A stretch of 64,000 bases of DNA. Source: Caldilineaceae bacterium (lineage in GTDB: Bacteria > Chloroflexota > Anaerolineae > Caldilineales > Caldilineaceae). A program made the translations under genes and the position numbers. The notes under the pieces were generated by a model. It searched no databases and was not told the DNA's origin. It was given only the letters and a program-made list of their open reading frames with translations. The stretch is taken from contig JAGNDO010000018.1 of the NCBI GenBank assembly GCA_018003515.1, forward strand, positions 1 through 64,000, given 5' to 3'. This document shows, one piece after another, positions 17,439 through 25,875 of this stretch (its first letter is position 1; every line of letters starts with the position of its first letter).

Positions 17439-18422
17439 ATGAAAGCCATTTTTGCCAAAAAATACGGATCCCCCGATGTGCTCGAATTGCGGGAAGTTGA
17501 AAAACCCACCCCCAAGGCAGACGAAGTTCTGGTCAAAGTTGAAGTGGCAGCGGTCAATGCCGGAGACTGGCACCTGCTGCGGGCGGACCCCTTCCTGATC
17601 CGGCTGATGTATGGACTGCTGGCCCCCAAGCATCCCATCCTCGGCTCGGACGTGGCGGGACGGGTGGAAGCGGTGGGCAGTAACGTCACACAGTTCAAGC
17701 CCGGCGACGAGGTCTTCGGTGATCTGTCCGGCAGCGGTTTTGGGGCGTTTGCGGAATATGCAACAGCACCCGAAAACCGTTTGGCTCACAAACCGGCGGG
17801 GTTGACCTTCGAGGAAGCTGCGGCCGTGCCCGTGGCAGCCGTCACCGCCCTCCAGGCCCTGCGCGATCACGGCCAGATTCGACCCGGCATGAAGGTGCTG
17901 ATCAACGGAGCGTCCGGCGGGGTGGGCACCTATGCGGTGCAGATTGCCAAAGCCTTGGGTGCTGAGGTCACCGGCGTGTGCAGCACGGGGAAAATGGAGA
18001 TGGTGCGCTCGATTGGCGCCGATCATGTGATCGATTACACCCAGGAGGATTTCACCAAAAACGGTCAGCAATATGACCTGATCCTGGCTGCCAATGGCTT
18101 TCAGCCCCTCTCCGCCTACGAGCGTGCGTTGAGTCCCCAGGGGGTCTATGTCATGTCCGGAGGGGCCACGGCCCAAATGTTCCAGGCCATGCTGCTGGGG
18201 CCGTTGAAGTCGAAGAAGGGGGGCAAGAAGATGGGGAATCTGCTGGTGAAGCCCACCCAAGCGGATCTGCTCTTCCTCAAAGAACTGCTCGAAACCGGCA
18301 AAGTTGTGCCTGTGATCGACAGACGATACCCGTTGAGCGAGGTGCCCGACGCCATCCGCTACCTGGAAGCGGGACACGCCAAGGGAAAAGTGGTGATTTC
18401 TCTGGGCCAGCCCAGCGGATAG
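17439..18422 (+). CDS. NAD(P)-dependent zinc-free MDR oxidoreductase (quinone-reductase-like)
   Basis: A 327-residue medium-chain dehydrogenase. The N-terminal GroES-like domain (MKAIFAKKYGSPDVLELRE...) lacks the structural Cys cluster and the GHE catalytic zinc motif, so it is of the zinc-free quinone oxidoreductase type. The Rossmann domain has GASGGVGTYAVQIAKALGAEVTGV with a Ser/Thr-bearing loop (CSTGK) that favours NADPH. It probably reduces enones or quinones in the cytoplasm. GAGGAA precedes the ATG. Confidence 0.9.
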   Translation: MKAIFAKKYGSPDVLELREVEKPTPKADEVLVKVEVAAVNAGDWHLLRADPFLIRLMYGLLAPKHPILGSDVAGRVEAVGSNVTQFKPGDEVFGDLSGSGFGAFAEYATAPENRLAHKPAGLTFEEAAAVPVAAVTALQALRDHGQIRPGMKVLINGASGGVGTYAVQIAKALGAEVTGVCSTGKMEMVRSIGADHVIDYTQEDFTKNGQQYDLILAANGFQPLSAYERALSPQGVYVMSGGATAQMFQAMLLGPLKSKKGGKKMGNLLVKPTQADLLFLKELLETGKVVPVIDRRYPLSEVPDAIRYLEAGHAKGKVVISLGQPSG

Positions 18423-18468
18423 ATATCGATGAATAAACATCCAACTCTTCAGACGAAAGGAAAATCAC

Positions 18469-19701
18469 ATGAATAAGAAATTCATCTCGATCCTGACCTT
18501 GATAATGATGCTACTGACCGGCTGCGTCACTCCCGCGCAGGATGCCCCGCAGGCGTTTCCGACGGATGTCGTTGGGGAAGTACAAGCGACGATGGACGAT
18601 CTGACCGCAGGCAAAACTCCCGCCCAGGATGCCCCGCAGGTGTTCTCGGCGGATGTCGTTGCAGAAGTACAAGCGAAGATGGACGATCTGACCGCAGGCG
18701 AACTCCCGCCCGGCATGGTGGTGTGGATCGATGCGCCGGGATACCGCTTCGAGGGGGCGAGCGGATTGGCGAACTTGGCGGACGACACCCCCATGTCGCC
18801 GGACGATGCGTTTCGGATTGGCAGCATCACCAAGATGTTCACCGCTGCGGTGATCGTCCAACTGGCCGAGGAGGGCGTGCTGACCCTGGACGATCCCCTG
18901 GCCCAATGGCTGCCGGAGGTGGCCGATCAACTGCCGTTTGGCGACCAGATCACCTTGCGCCACCTGCTGGCCCACACATCCGGTCTGTACAACGTGGTCG
19001 AACACGAGGCGTACTACGCGGATATCTTCACTGAGATGGTCGTTGATGAGGAGACCGGAACCGTGAGCCTGGCCTGCGTCCAGCGGGATCCCAACGACAC
19101 CCTGGCCCGCTACGTCTATGGCAAAGATGCCAACTTTGAGCCGGGGACCCAGTGGCGCTATAGCCACACCAACTACACCCTGCTGGGCATGATCATCGAG
19201 GCGGCGACGGAGATGCCCCTGGCCCAGGCGTATGGCACCCACATCTACGAACCCCTGGGCATGACCTCAACCTTCCTGGATTGTTACGAAGAGCCGCTGG
19301 TTGATGTGGTCCACGGCTATACCGGATTTGGGGAGGCCATGAGCGATCTCACGGAGCTGCATGAATCCGTCGGCTGGTCGGCGGGCGGCCTGGTTTCCAC
19401 CGCACCGGACCTGGTCACCTTCGCCCGTGGGTTGTTCGGTGGGTCGCTGTTTGATGACCCAGCGTCCCTGGTGGCGATGACGACACCCGCCCCCGGTAGT
19501 GCCTACGGTCTGGGCGTCATGCTCCACAGAGAAACTATGGGGCATGCAGGCTATATTGCCGGTTTTCGATCGGTGCTCAATTATGCGCCTGAATTGGATA
19601 CCGTTGTGGTGGTGTTCTACAATCACGATGGAGCGGATCCCGAACAGGGGCTGGCAGGGGTGATGGATCCGGTGCGTTCGTTGATTGATGTGACGGAGTG
19701 A
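18469..19701 (+). CDS. Lipoprotein serine hydrolase, class C beta-lactamase family
   Basis: A 410-residue lipoprotein (lipobox LLTGC, Cys19). Residues 21-78 are two near-identical 29-residue repeats starting TPAQDAP. The catalytic domain follows with S119-I-T-K122 (SXXK) and, at the usual YxN position, Y231-S-H, i.e. His instead of Asn. The GHAGYIAGF segment near the end replaces the KTG box. These proteins act as esterases or peptidases on the cell surface more often than as true beta-lactamases. AAAGGAAA precedes the ATG. Confidence 0.88.
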   Translation: MNKKFISILTLIMMLLTGCVTPAQDAPQAFPTDVVGEVQATMDDLTAGKTPAQDAPQVFSADVVAEVQAKMDDLTAGELPPGMVVWIDAPGYRFEGASGLANLADDTPMSPDDAFRIGSITKMFTAAVIVQLAEEGVLTLDDPLAQWLPEVADQLPFGDQITLRHLLAHTSGLYNVVEHEAYYADIFTEMVVDEETGTVSLACVQRDPNDTLARYVYGKDANFEPGTQWRYSHTNYTLLGMIIEAATEMPLAQAYGTHIYEPLGMTSTFLDCYEEPLVDVVHGYTGFGEAMSDLTELHESVGWSAGGLVSTAPDLVTFARGLFGGSLFDDPASLVAMTTPAPGSAYGLGVMLHRETMGHAGYIAGFRSVLNYAPELDTVVVVFYNHDGADPEQGLAGVMDPVRSLIDVTE

Positions 19702-19756
19702 GAAGCTGAGAGAAGGTACTATTCACGAATAGTTGATAGGGAGGATATAAAAGGTC

Positions 19757-20842
19757 ATGGAAAATCTCAATAAGACACGTATAGTGCGAGTTCTTCGCAT
19801 CATCATGCCCATTGTGGGCATCATCATCGCCATTGTCATCGCCCCCTTGGACCTGGTGCCGCCGTGGATAGCACCCTTGCCAGATACGGTGCAAGAGCAG
19901 GTCGACGATGCCGTTGATCTGGGACTGGATGGCATCATCGTCTATGTCGATCAAGCCGGTCAGCCACCGGCTTTTTATACTGCTGGCTGGAAAAACAAAC
20001 TCACCCAAGAGCCAGCCGATCCACACGCATTGTTCAAAATTGGCAGTGTTAGCAAATTGTATATCGCCACTGCCGTCGCCAAGCTGGTCAATAACGGGAC
20101 GTTGTCCCTGGATGAAACCCTCGCCGATTATTTACCGGAACTTGTGGGAAGGATTGAATATGCCGATCAGATCACCCTGAGAATGATGGTGCAGCATCGC
20201 AGCGGCATTCCAAATTTCACGGACGATGCAGCGTGGGATTGGTTCACTTCACAGACAGACATCAACAAGGCGCTGGAACTGGTCTTGGATGAACCCGCAG
20301 ATTTTAAGCCCGACGCTCGCTACCGTTACTCCAATACAAACTATCTGCTGATTGGCCGTATCCTGGACAACGCGTTGGGGTACAGCCACCATCAATACAT
20401 CGCAGAAGAAATATTGGCTCCGCTTGGGCTAACGCATACGTACAGTTTGCTCAGCCAGGTGGACTACGATGATGTGGTCAGTGGGTACTGGTATGGCTAT
20501 GACGATGATCTCAGGCAACTTGATCATGTAATTCCTGGTGGATCGATGATCGCCACAGCACAGGATGTGGGCATCTTCCTGAGGGCGTTGAATGATGGAT
20601 CGTTGCTCAACGACGACGAGCAGGCGATCTACTCCTCAATTTACGAATACGAACATACTGGCTGGGTGCCTGGATACCACAGTATCGCCCGCTATCACGA
20701 AGACATTGATACAGTCGTGGTTCAGTTTGTGAGTACAACCGGTGGAGAGACCTGGGGAACAGCGAATATCATCGGCGGAAAGGCGACGGCGATATCGAAT
20801 ATCGTGTATAACCGTATTGTCCGGATTCTGCGCAAGCAATAG
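19757..20842 (+). CDS. Membrane-anchored serine hydrolase, beta-lactamase family (second copy)
   Basis: A 361-residue paralogue of the previous gene, with an uncleaved N-terminal helix (residues 12-32) instead of a lipobox. It keeps SVSK (SXXK) and Y-S-N in RYSNTNY, so the catalytic set looks intact. GHTGW-type residues near the C-terminus (EHTGWVPGYHS) stand in for the KTG box. Its DNA is noticeably less GC-rich than the upstream genes. A short stretch after its stop resembles the sequence after the MDR gene stop (18421-18460). Confidence 0.85.
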   Translation: MENLNKTRIVRVLRIIMPIVGIIIAIVIAPLDLVPPWIAPLPDTVQEQVDDAVDLGLDGIIVYVDQAGQPPAFYTAGWKNKLTQEPADPHALFKIGSVSKLYIATAVAKLVNNGTLSLDETLADYLPELVGRIEYADQITLRMMVQHRSGIPNFTDDAAWDWFTSQTDINKALELVLDEPADFKPDARYRYSNTNYLLIGRILDNALGYSHHQYIAEEILAPLGLTHTYSLLSQVDYDDVVSGYWYGYDDDLRQLDHVIPGGSMIATAQDVGIFLRALNDGSLLNDDEQAIYSSIYEYEHTGWVPGYHSIARYHEDIDTVVVQFVSTTGGETWGTANIIGGKATAISNIVYNRIVRILRKQ

Positions 20843-21264
20843 ATATTGATGAGTAAACATCCGAATTCTTCGGACAATTAGAGGCTCATCATAGCGCCGC
20901 CTCACCGGTGAGCATGGCGGCGTAGGCTTCGTTTCTCCCTGAAAGTCTCGATTTCCTCTTGGCAAGGCGTATCAATTGTGATACGCTGTCCGAGTGAAGA
21001 GTAAAGAGATAACTTATCTTTCGATGATTTTTGCAGCAAATACTGAAATTCACCCTGGATCCGGGTTCCAAACAAGCCTCTCGTCACGATTATGTTAAAT
21101 TAAGCCGTTTCAAATACTTTAGTGTGCTTGATTTACGAAATCCAAACGGTCAACGGCAAAAACACAGATCTACATATAGTAGTGTCAGAAGAATAAGCAC
21201 AATATACAGGCCGTTTGGCAATTCATGATTTGATCAAAAAATCATCGAAAGATAAGGAGATAAT
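20843..21264. other. AT-rich spacer with an alcohol dehydrogenase fragment and a palindrome
   Basis: No intact gene is seen. It begins with a copy of the post-MDR sequence, holds the dehydrogenase 3'-end fragment at 20889-20933, then the palindrome GCGTATCA-ATTG-TGATACGC (20967-20986). The remaining AT-rich DNA leads to the broken antitoxin gene; no toxin partner can be read in either strand. Confidence 0.6.
20889..20933 (-). pseudogene. 3'-end fragment of the zinc alcohol dehydrogenase at 23.8 kb
   Basis: On the minus strand this encodes NEAYAAMLTGEAA, the same as residues near the C-terminus of the intact dehydrogenase. Bases 20894-20933 match 23861-23900 at 39 of 40 positions; homology stops on both sides. 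Confidence 0.8.
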
Positions 21265-21531
21265 GTGAACCAAAAATATTTGGGCAGCAGCTTGGACGAT
21301 TTTTTGGAAAAAGAAGGTCGGCTTGCCGAGGCGGAAGCCGTGGCAACTAAACGCGTGTTGGTCTTTCAGTTCGCCAAATTGATGGAAGAACAGCAAGTAT
21401 CCAAGACGGAAACTACACCCCGTATGCGCACAAATCGGGCCTCGGCTGACCAGCTGGTGGACAAGTAGAGCGAGTCGATCATATTGGCGATATTGGAGAA
21501 GGCAGCCACTGTGCTGGGTCAAGCGATGTGA
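21265..21531 (+). pseudogene. XRE-type antitoxin gene broken by a stop codon
   Basis: The GTG start (with AAGGAGA upstream) opens a 67-residue frame resembling HigA/XRE-like antitoxins: LGSSLDDFLEKEGRLAEAEAVATKRVLVFQ, then a degenerate helix-turn-helix (VSKTETTPRMRTNRASADQLVDK). The expected C-terminal end (ILAILEKAATVLGQAM) continues in the same frame after the TAG at 21466-21468 up to 21531. This is a recent single-codon interruption. No toxin gene is recognisable beside it. Confidence 0.7.
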
Positions 21532-21537
21532 AAAGCA

Positions 21538-23775
21538 ATGAACTCCCAAAAACTCATTCTGCCGACAATTGTCATATTGTGTTTGTGCTTTTTCGCTGGT
21601 TGCCGCGGGACAAACTCATCCGCCACTGGTGAACCTTCAGCCGAACAATCGACTTCTTTTGTCTCTCCGCTGTTTCACTCTCCACTTTCACCGCTTGGTA
21701 CGCCCTCCCCGATCCCCTTCACCTCTACCCCTGCACCGACAGTCACCAACACGGCCACTTCCACCCCATCCCCGACCCCAACGAACACGGCTCCCTCACC
21801 TACGCCAACCATTACCGCCACGCCAACCACCACACCCAGTTCGCCGGATGGAGAAGCTAACCGGATATTGGGTGAGGAACGAAGCCCGTTTATTCGCATT
21901 CTGGATTATTTGAAGCGATACCCCGATACAAGCTATCGAGACGTGCTATTGAAAAAGCTCTTCTTCCAATCTGAAAATCGTATTGATTCGTGGTTTACGC
22001 CTGCTTGGTTACAGGAATTCTTGGTTGAGCCATTTAACCAAGCTGGAAGAATGCCAGAGGGATTTATCGAAAGATGGGCGAATGTTGGGGAAATGTTTGT
22101 TACCGATTTGAATGGTGACGGAGAAGAAGATTTTATTGTGGCGCACACTCAGAATTTGTATTGGCGGAAACTATATTGGCTACATGGTTCACCTGGATCA
22201 TACCAATTAACCGTATTGCCGATTAGTGATGGCCATGCCTTGGCCCAGCAAGTTCCACTGATTGAAGATCTTAACCATGACGGTGTTCCAGAACTAGTTT
22301 ATCGTGATTACGCGAGTGGCGCATCGGATGAATTTTCGAATATCTTCATTATTTCATGGCAAAATGGGCGACTTCAAAACATGGTGATTGGGGATAACGG
22401 CACCCAAAACGGCGAATGGCAGGTGGAAGATACCGATCAGGATGGTTTATACGAATTGATTAAATGGCAGGGAGGTCCCGGTAGTGCCGGATTTTGTTGT
22501 GCCCTGCCAGTCAAAATCGATTATCGGCTGATCGGTAATGAGTATATTCCGGTACGGCAAGTTCCAGTACGAGAAGAATTGGGTGGATTTTTGGGAGAGG
22601 GTGTGAAAGCCGATTGGCAATTTGCGAAAATGATGCAGCATACCAACCACTATGCCCAAGCGATAGAGTATCTCGATTCATTTCTGGCCGATATTCACAA
22701 TGATCCGTATCAGGCTCGACAAGAAGTGATTCCCTATACGTACTTTCAATTGGGTATGACCTATCTGTTGATGGATGAACCAGCAGCAGCGCAGAGGATG
22801 TGGCAGTCACTGGCTCAGGACTTTCCCGAACATCCAGTCACGTTGGATGTGTTGGACATTCAACCGTTTTTACAAACCCGGGATGGCATCTGGCAGGGAT
22901 GCGCTTGGCTTCGTAAAAACAAAAGAGACTGGCCCTTGTCCGAAGAAAGACGATATATCTTCGCGCAAGAAGCGTACTATCCTAGTTGGGCAGATTTATG
23001 CGATCCGATGCTTTTGTTCAGTCAGTGGTCGTGGACTCAAACCCGGCCTATTGCCGAACAATTAACCGATAGGGCACTGGCTTGGCAGTCTCTCTCCAAC
23101 GCGTTTGACCTGAACAAAGATGGTATCGCTGATCCAATTGGGCAAATTCAGATTAGCGATCGGAGGAACCAAGTCTGGGTGTTTCTCACCCAGCCCGACG
23201 GCACCTATGAACCGTTTTACGCCAAACAACCCTATCCCCCAGAGGCCATCTACATTTGGACCTCATGGGGATATGATTCAGCGCCCTGGTACTTGGATGA
23301 CTATTTTGACGCCGTAATCACCGACGAAAATCAGGACGGCAACCCAGAAATACGCTATGGGCGTTCCGATGGAAATCACCCGTTACAGACAGAGTGGATT
23401 GGTCATCGGTTTGAGAAACCCGGCAACGAAATAAGGATGGATAACTTCACGGTACCGGATCTGAAGGATGAAAAATCTCTTGCCAATGTGACAAAGAAAC
23501 TATTCTATGACCAGGATTTTGAAGCGGCCTTGAGTTTATTGGACGGCTACGATTCAAACTCCGATCCTTCGATTTCTTACAGATCCCCTGAAGTGCTTCG
23601 CTGGGCGGAGGCCGGATCTCATTATTTGAGAGGGTTAGCCTATTCATATCTCGGAGAAAATGAGTTAGCGCAACTCTCTTTTGCCACAGTCATTCGAGAT
23701 TACAGCGATGCTTTAGTGTATAGTTACGGCTATTTTTCTTGGGCGGATTTGGCTAGAGAAAAGTCATCGCCATAA
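21538..23775 (+). CDS. Large lipoprotein with Asp/Gly calcium-type loops
   Basis: A 745-residue predicted lipoprotein (ILCLCFFAGC, Cys22) with a Ser/Thr/Pro-rich linker (residues 25-103) and a globular body. The body holds five D-x-[ND]-x-D-G motifs (DLNGDGEEDF, DLNHDGVPEL, DTDQDGLYEL, DLNKDGIADP, DENQDGNPEI), as in calcium-binding integrin-like/FG-GAP repeats, and TPR-like helices in the last 120 residues. It is probably surface-exposed. I recognise no named family. Its DNA is markedly more AT-rich than neighbours, and it lies in the block bracketed by the 40-bp repeat. No good ribosome site is seen; the ATG is six bases after the broken antitoxin frame. Confidence 0.82.
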   Translation: MNSQKLILPTIVILCLCFFAGCRGTNSSATGEPSAEQSTSFVSPLFHSPLSPLGTPSPIPFTSTPAPTVTNTATSTPSPTPTNTAPSPTPTITATPTTTPSSPDGEANRILGEERSPFIRILDYLKRYPDTSYRDVLLKKLFFQSENRIDSWFTPAWLQEFLVEPFNQAGRMPEGFIERWANVGEMFVTDLNGDGEEDFIVAHTQNLYWRKLYWLHGSPGSYQLTVLPISDGHALAQQVPLIEDLNHDGVPELVYRDYASGASDEFSNIFIISWQNGRLQNMVIGDNGTQNGEWQVEDTDQDGLYELIKWQGGPGSAGFCCALPVKIDYRLIGNEYIPVRQVPVREELGGFLGEGVKADWQFAKMMQHTNHYAQAIEYLDSFLADIHNDPYQARQEVIPYTYFQLGMTYLLMDEPAAAQRMWQSLAQDFPEHPVTLDVLDIQPFLQTRDGIWQGCAWLRKNKRDWPLSEERRYIFAQEAYYPSWADLCDPMLLFSQWSWTQTRPIAEQLTDRALAWQSLSNAFDLNKDGIADPIGQIQISDRRNQVWVFLTQPDGTYEPFYAKQPYPPEAIYIWTSWGYDSAPWYLDDYFDAVITDENQDGNPEIRYGRSDGNHPLQTEWIGHRFEKPGNEIRMDNFTVPDLKDEKSLANVTKKLFYDQDFEAALSLLDGYDSNSDPSISYRSPEVLRWAEAGSHYLRGLAYSYLGENELAQLSFATVIRDYSDALVYSYGYFSWADLAREKSSP

Positions 23776-23840
23776 AACAAAGTTGGCCAATCAACGGATG
23801 TGGCCGCCGGCGACACCCAATCCCCACGCCCCAATCCCAC

Positions 23841-24941
23841 TCAAAACACAATCACCCCCCGCGCCGCCTCGCCGGTGAGCATGGCGGCGTAGGCTTCGTT
23901 GATCTGGCCCAGCGGATAGGTCTTGGAGATCAGCCGGTCCAGGTCCAGCTTGCCTTGCTGGTAGAGGTCGGCGAAGAGGGGGAAGTCTCGGGCCACGTTG
24001 GCGCTGCCGTAGTAGCTGCCCATGACGGTCTTCTCTTGCCGGGTGAGGATGGCGCCGGGCAGGTTGGTGCCCGTGCCCATGGGCGAGATGCCCACGAGGA
24101 CCACCACGCCGCCGGGTCGGGCGGCGTCCAAACACTGCTCCTGCACACCGGGGATGCCGATGGCCTCGAAGACGTAGTCCGCACCCCGGCCCCCGGTCAG
24201 CCCGTGGATGGCCGAGATCGTCTCGCCCCCGGCCATGACAAAGTCCGTGGCCCCGAAGTCCAGGGCCATGTCCCCCTTGGCCTCGCTCTGGTCCACGGCG
24301 ATGATGCGCCCGGCTCCGGCCAGCTTGGCCCCCAGGATGATGCTCAACCCCACGCCCCCGGCCCCAAAGACGGCCACACTGCTCCCCGGCTTGACCTGGG
24401 CGGTGTTGAGTACGGCCCCCACCCCCGTGGTCACCGCGCAGCCGATCAACGCGGCCACGGTCAGGGGCACGGTCTTGGGCAGGACCACACAGCACTCCAC
24501 AGGCACGACACAATATTCCGCAAAACAGCCCAGGGCGCTGAACTGGTAGACGGGCGCGCCGTCCCGGCTGAAGCGGGTGGTGCCGTCCATGAGGGTGCCG
24601 GCCCAGGTGGGGTCCGTGTAGGTTTCGCACAAATTGGGCTTGTCGTGGAGGCAATAGAAGCAGTGGCCGCAGGCGGGTGCCCAGTTGAGGGCCACATGAT
24701 CCCCCACCCCCAGTCGGGTCACGCCCGGTCCGATGGCGTCCACAATCCCCGCGCCCTCGTGGCCGGGGACCACGGGCAGGGCGTGGGTCGTGGCTCCGGT
24801 CACCAAATGCCAGTCGCTGTGGCAGACCCCGGCCGCGGCGATCTTCACCCGCACCTCGCCAGCTTTGGGCGGGGCCAGGTCGAGTTCTTCGATTTGGAAG
24901 GGTTGTCTGGGGGCGTGGAGGACGGCGGCGCGAGTTTTCAT
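23841..24941 (-). CDS. Zinc-dependent alcohol dehydrogenase, class III-like
   Basis: A 366-residue medium-chain dehydrogenase. Catalytic zinc ligands are Cys in GVCHSDWH, His in GHEGAG and a later Cys; the structural zinc site is CGHCFYCLHDKPNLC. The NAD site is VFGAGGVGLSIILGAKLAGAGRIIAVD, whose Asp favours NAD. The length and sequence resemble S-(hydroxymethyl)glutathione/mycothiol dehydrogenases, but the thiol cofactor is unknown. AAAGGAAA precedes the ATG. A fragment of its 3' end is found at 20.9 kb. Confidence 0.92.
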   Translation of the reverse strand: MKTRAAVLHAPRQPFQIEELDLAPPKAGEVRVKIAAAGVCHSDWHLVTGATTHALPVVPGHEGAGIVDAIGPGVTRLGVGDHVALNWAPACGHCFYCLHDKPNLCETYTDPTWAGTLMDGTTRFSRDGAPVYQFSALGCFAEYCVVPVECCVVLPKTVPLTVAALIGCAVTTGVGAVLNTAQVKPGSSVAVFGAGGVGLSIILGAKLAGAGRIIAVDQSEAKGDMALDFGATDFVMAGGETISAIHGLTGGRGADYVFEAIGIPGVQEQCLDAARPGGVVVLVGISPMGTGTNLPGAILTRQEKTVMGSYYGSANVARDFPLFADLYQQGKLDLDRLISKTYPLGQINEAYAAMLTGEAARGVIVF

Positions 24942-24974
24942 GATATTTCCTTTGGGGTGGGTGGATAGGGATTC

Positions 24975-25472
24975 TCAGTCGATCTGCTCTTCAAGCGCGG
25001 AAATGTACCGCTCTTGAGCAGCAACCGTCCCTTGGAGTTCGTGAATTTGTTTTTCGAGGAGGTCTAGCTTGCCCGCTAATACGTCTCGAATTTCTTGGGC
25101 CAGCCTGTGTTTTACCAATTGGGGGCGGTTGAGGCGGAGAAGGGTGATATGAAAATAGCCAGTTTCGGTCAATGGGTCCAACTGACCGGCTTGACGGTTG
25201 AGCCGATAGTGCTGGGTCAACAAATCATGTAGGGGGTGCAGAACGCGAAGGCCATGCGCTTCTTCCGAAGCCGTCGGCCAGTAGCTGTGCTTATATTGGT
25301 TGCATCGAACGCAGGCATAGACAAGGTTATCGAGATCGTCATCCCCACCGGCCGAGAGTGGTCGATGATGATCGACGGTCAATAAACCGCCCGCCGAGAT
25401 CTCGGTCACACCGCAATAGCCACATGCATAGCCATAGCGCTGCCGGATCAGGTCCAACTCAGGCCGGGACAT
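24975..25472 (-). CDS. HNH endonuclease
   Basis: A 165-residue protein with an HNH nuclease core: zinc-type C17GYC20 and C54VRC57 pairs around D34-H35-H36, with the SAGGDDDLDNLVYAC segment typical of McrA-like HNH proteins. The last 50 residues form a coiled coil (IRDVLAGKLDLLEKQIHELQ...ALEEQ). Its gene overlaps the upstream one by 14 bases. It would nick or cleave DNA; no methylase or phage genes are near, so a restriction role is not supported. Confidence 0.88.
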   Translation of the reverse strand: MSRPELDLIRQRYGYACGYCGVTEISAGGLLTVDHHRPLSAGGDDDLDNLVYACVRCNQYKHSYWPTASEEAHGLRVLHPLHDLLTQHYRLNRQAGQLDPLTETGYFHITLLRLNRPQLVKHRLAQEIRDVLAGKLDLLEKQIHELQGTVAAQERYISALEEQID

Positions 25473-25770
25473 GGGACTCAGGGCTCAAGCTGTAGCCAGT
25501 CAACCGTTGGAAAGCCACTTCTAAACCATCGATCTTTTTGTCTAATTCAGCGCTCCGAGTCGTCAATTCGGCGTGAAGAGAAGAGGCACGGTCAATGGCC
25601 GTACGGAGGGTGCGAAGGTGATCCAGGGTGCCGTCGCCCGAAAACTCCGGTTGCTCGTCCAAGAGACGTTGCCCCAACTCGTACTCGAACCGTTCCTGCT
25701 CGGACAGAAGTTCGCCTTTTGCCACGCGCAGGTGCAGCGACCACCAGCGTTCGTAGTTCAATCCTGCCAT
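25459..25770 (-). CDS. Hypothetical partner of the HNH endonuclease
   Basis: A 103-residue protein of unknown family, helical, with a coiled-coil-like second half (TLDHLRTLRTAIDRASSLHAELTTRSAELDKKIDGLEVAFQ). The frame reads into the HNH gene (14-base overlap) and has AAAGGAGG before its ATG, a strong site. Overlap and shared coiled coils suggest the two proteins bind one another. Possible roles are inhibitor, DNA-binding partner or simply co-expressed protein; nothing in the sequence decides. Confidence 0.7.
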   Translation of the reverse strand: MAGLNYERWWSLHLRVAKGELLSEQERFEYELGQRLLDEQPEFSGDGTLDHLRTLRTAIDRASSLHAELTTRSAELDKKIDGLEVAFQRLTGYSLSPESHVPA

Positions 25771-25875
25771 TTCTGACCTCCTTTGACATATACTGCCACG
25801 TAATTCTTATGGCATCTTAACACCAAAGAGTTCCTGGGTCAACGGGAATTCGCCCCCCGCAATTCGCCCCTCGCC

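Noticed and set aside
18469-20842. True beta-lactamase resistance genes
   Set aside because: They have SXXK and Tyr motifs but lack a proper KTG box, and the first has YSH; surface esterase or peptidase-like roles are more likely.
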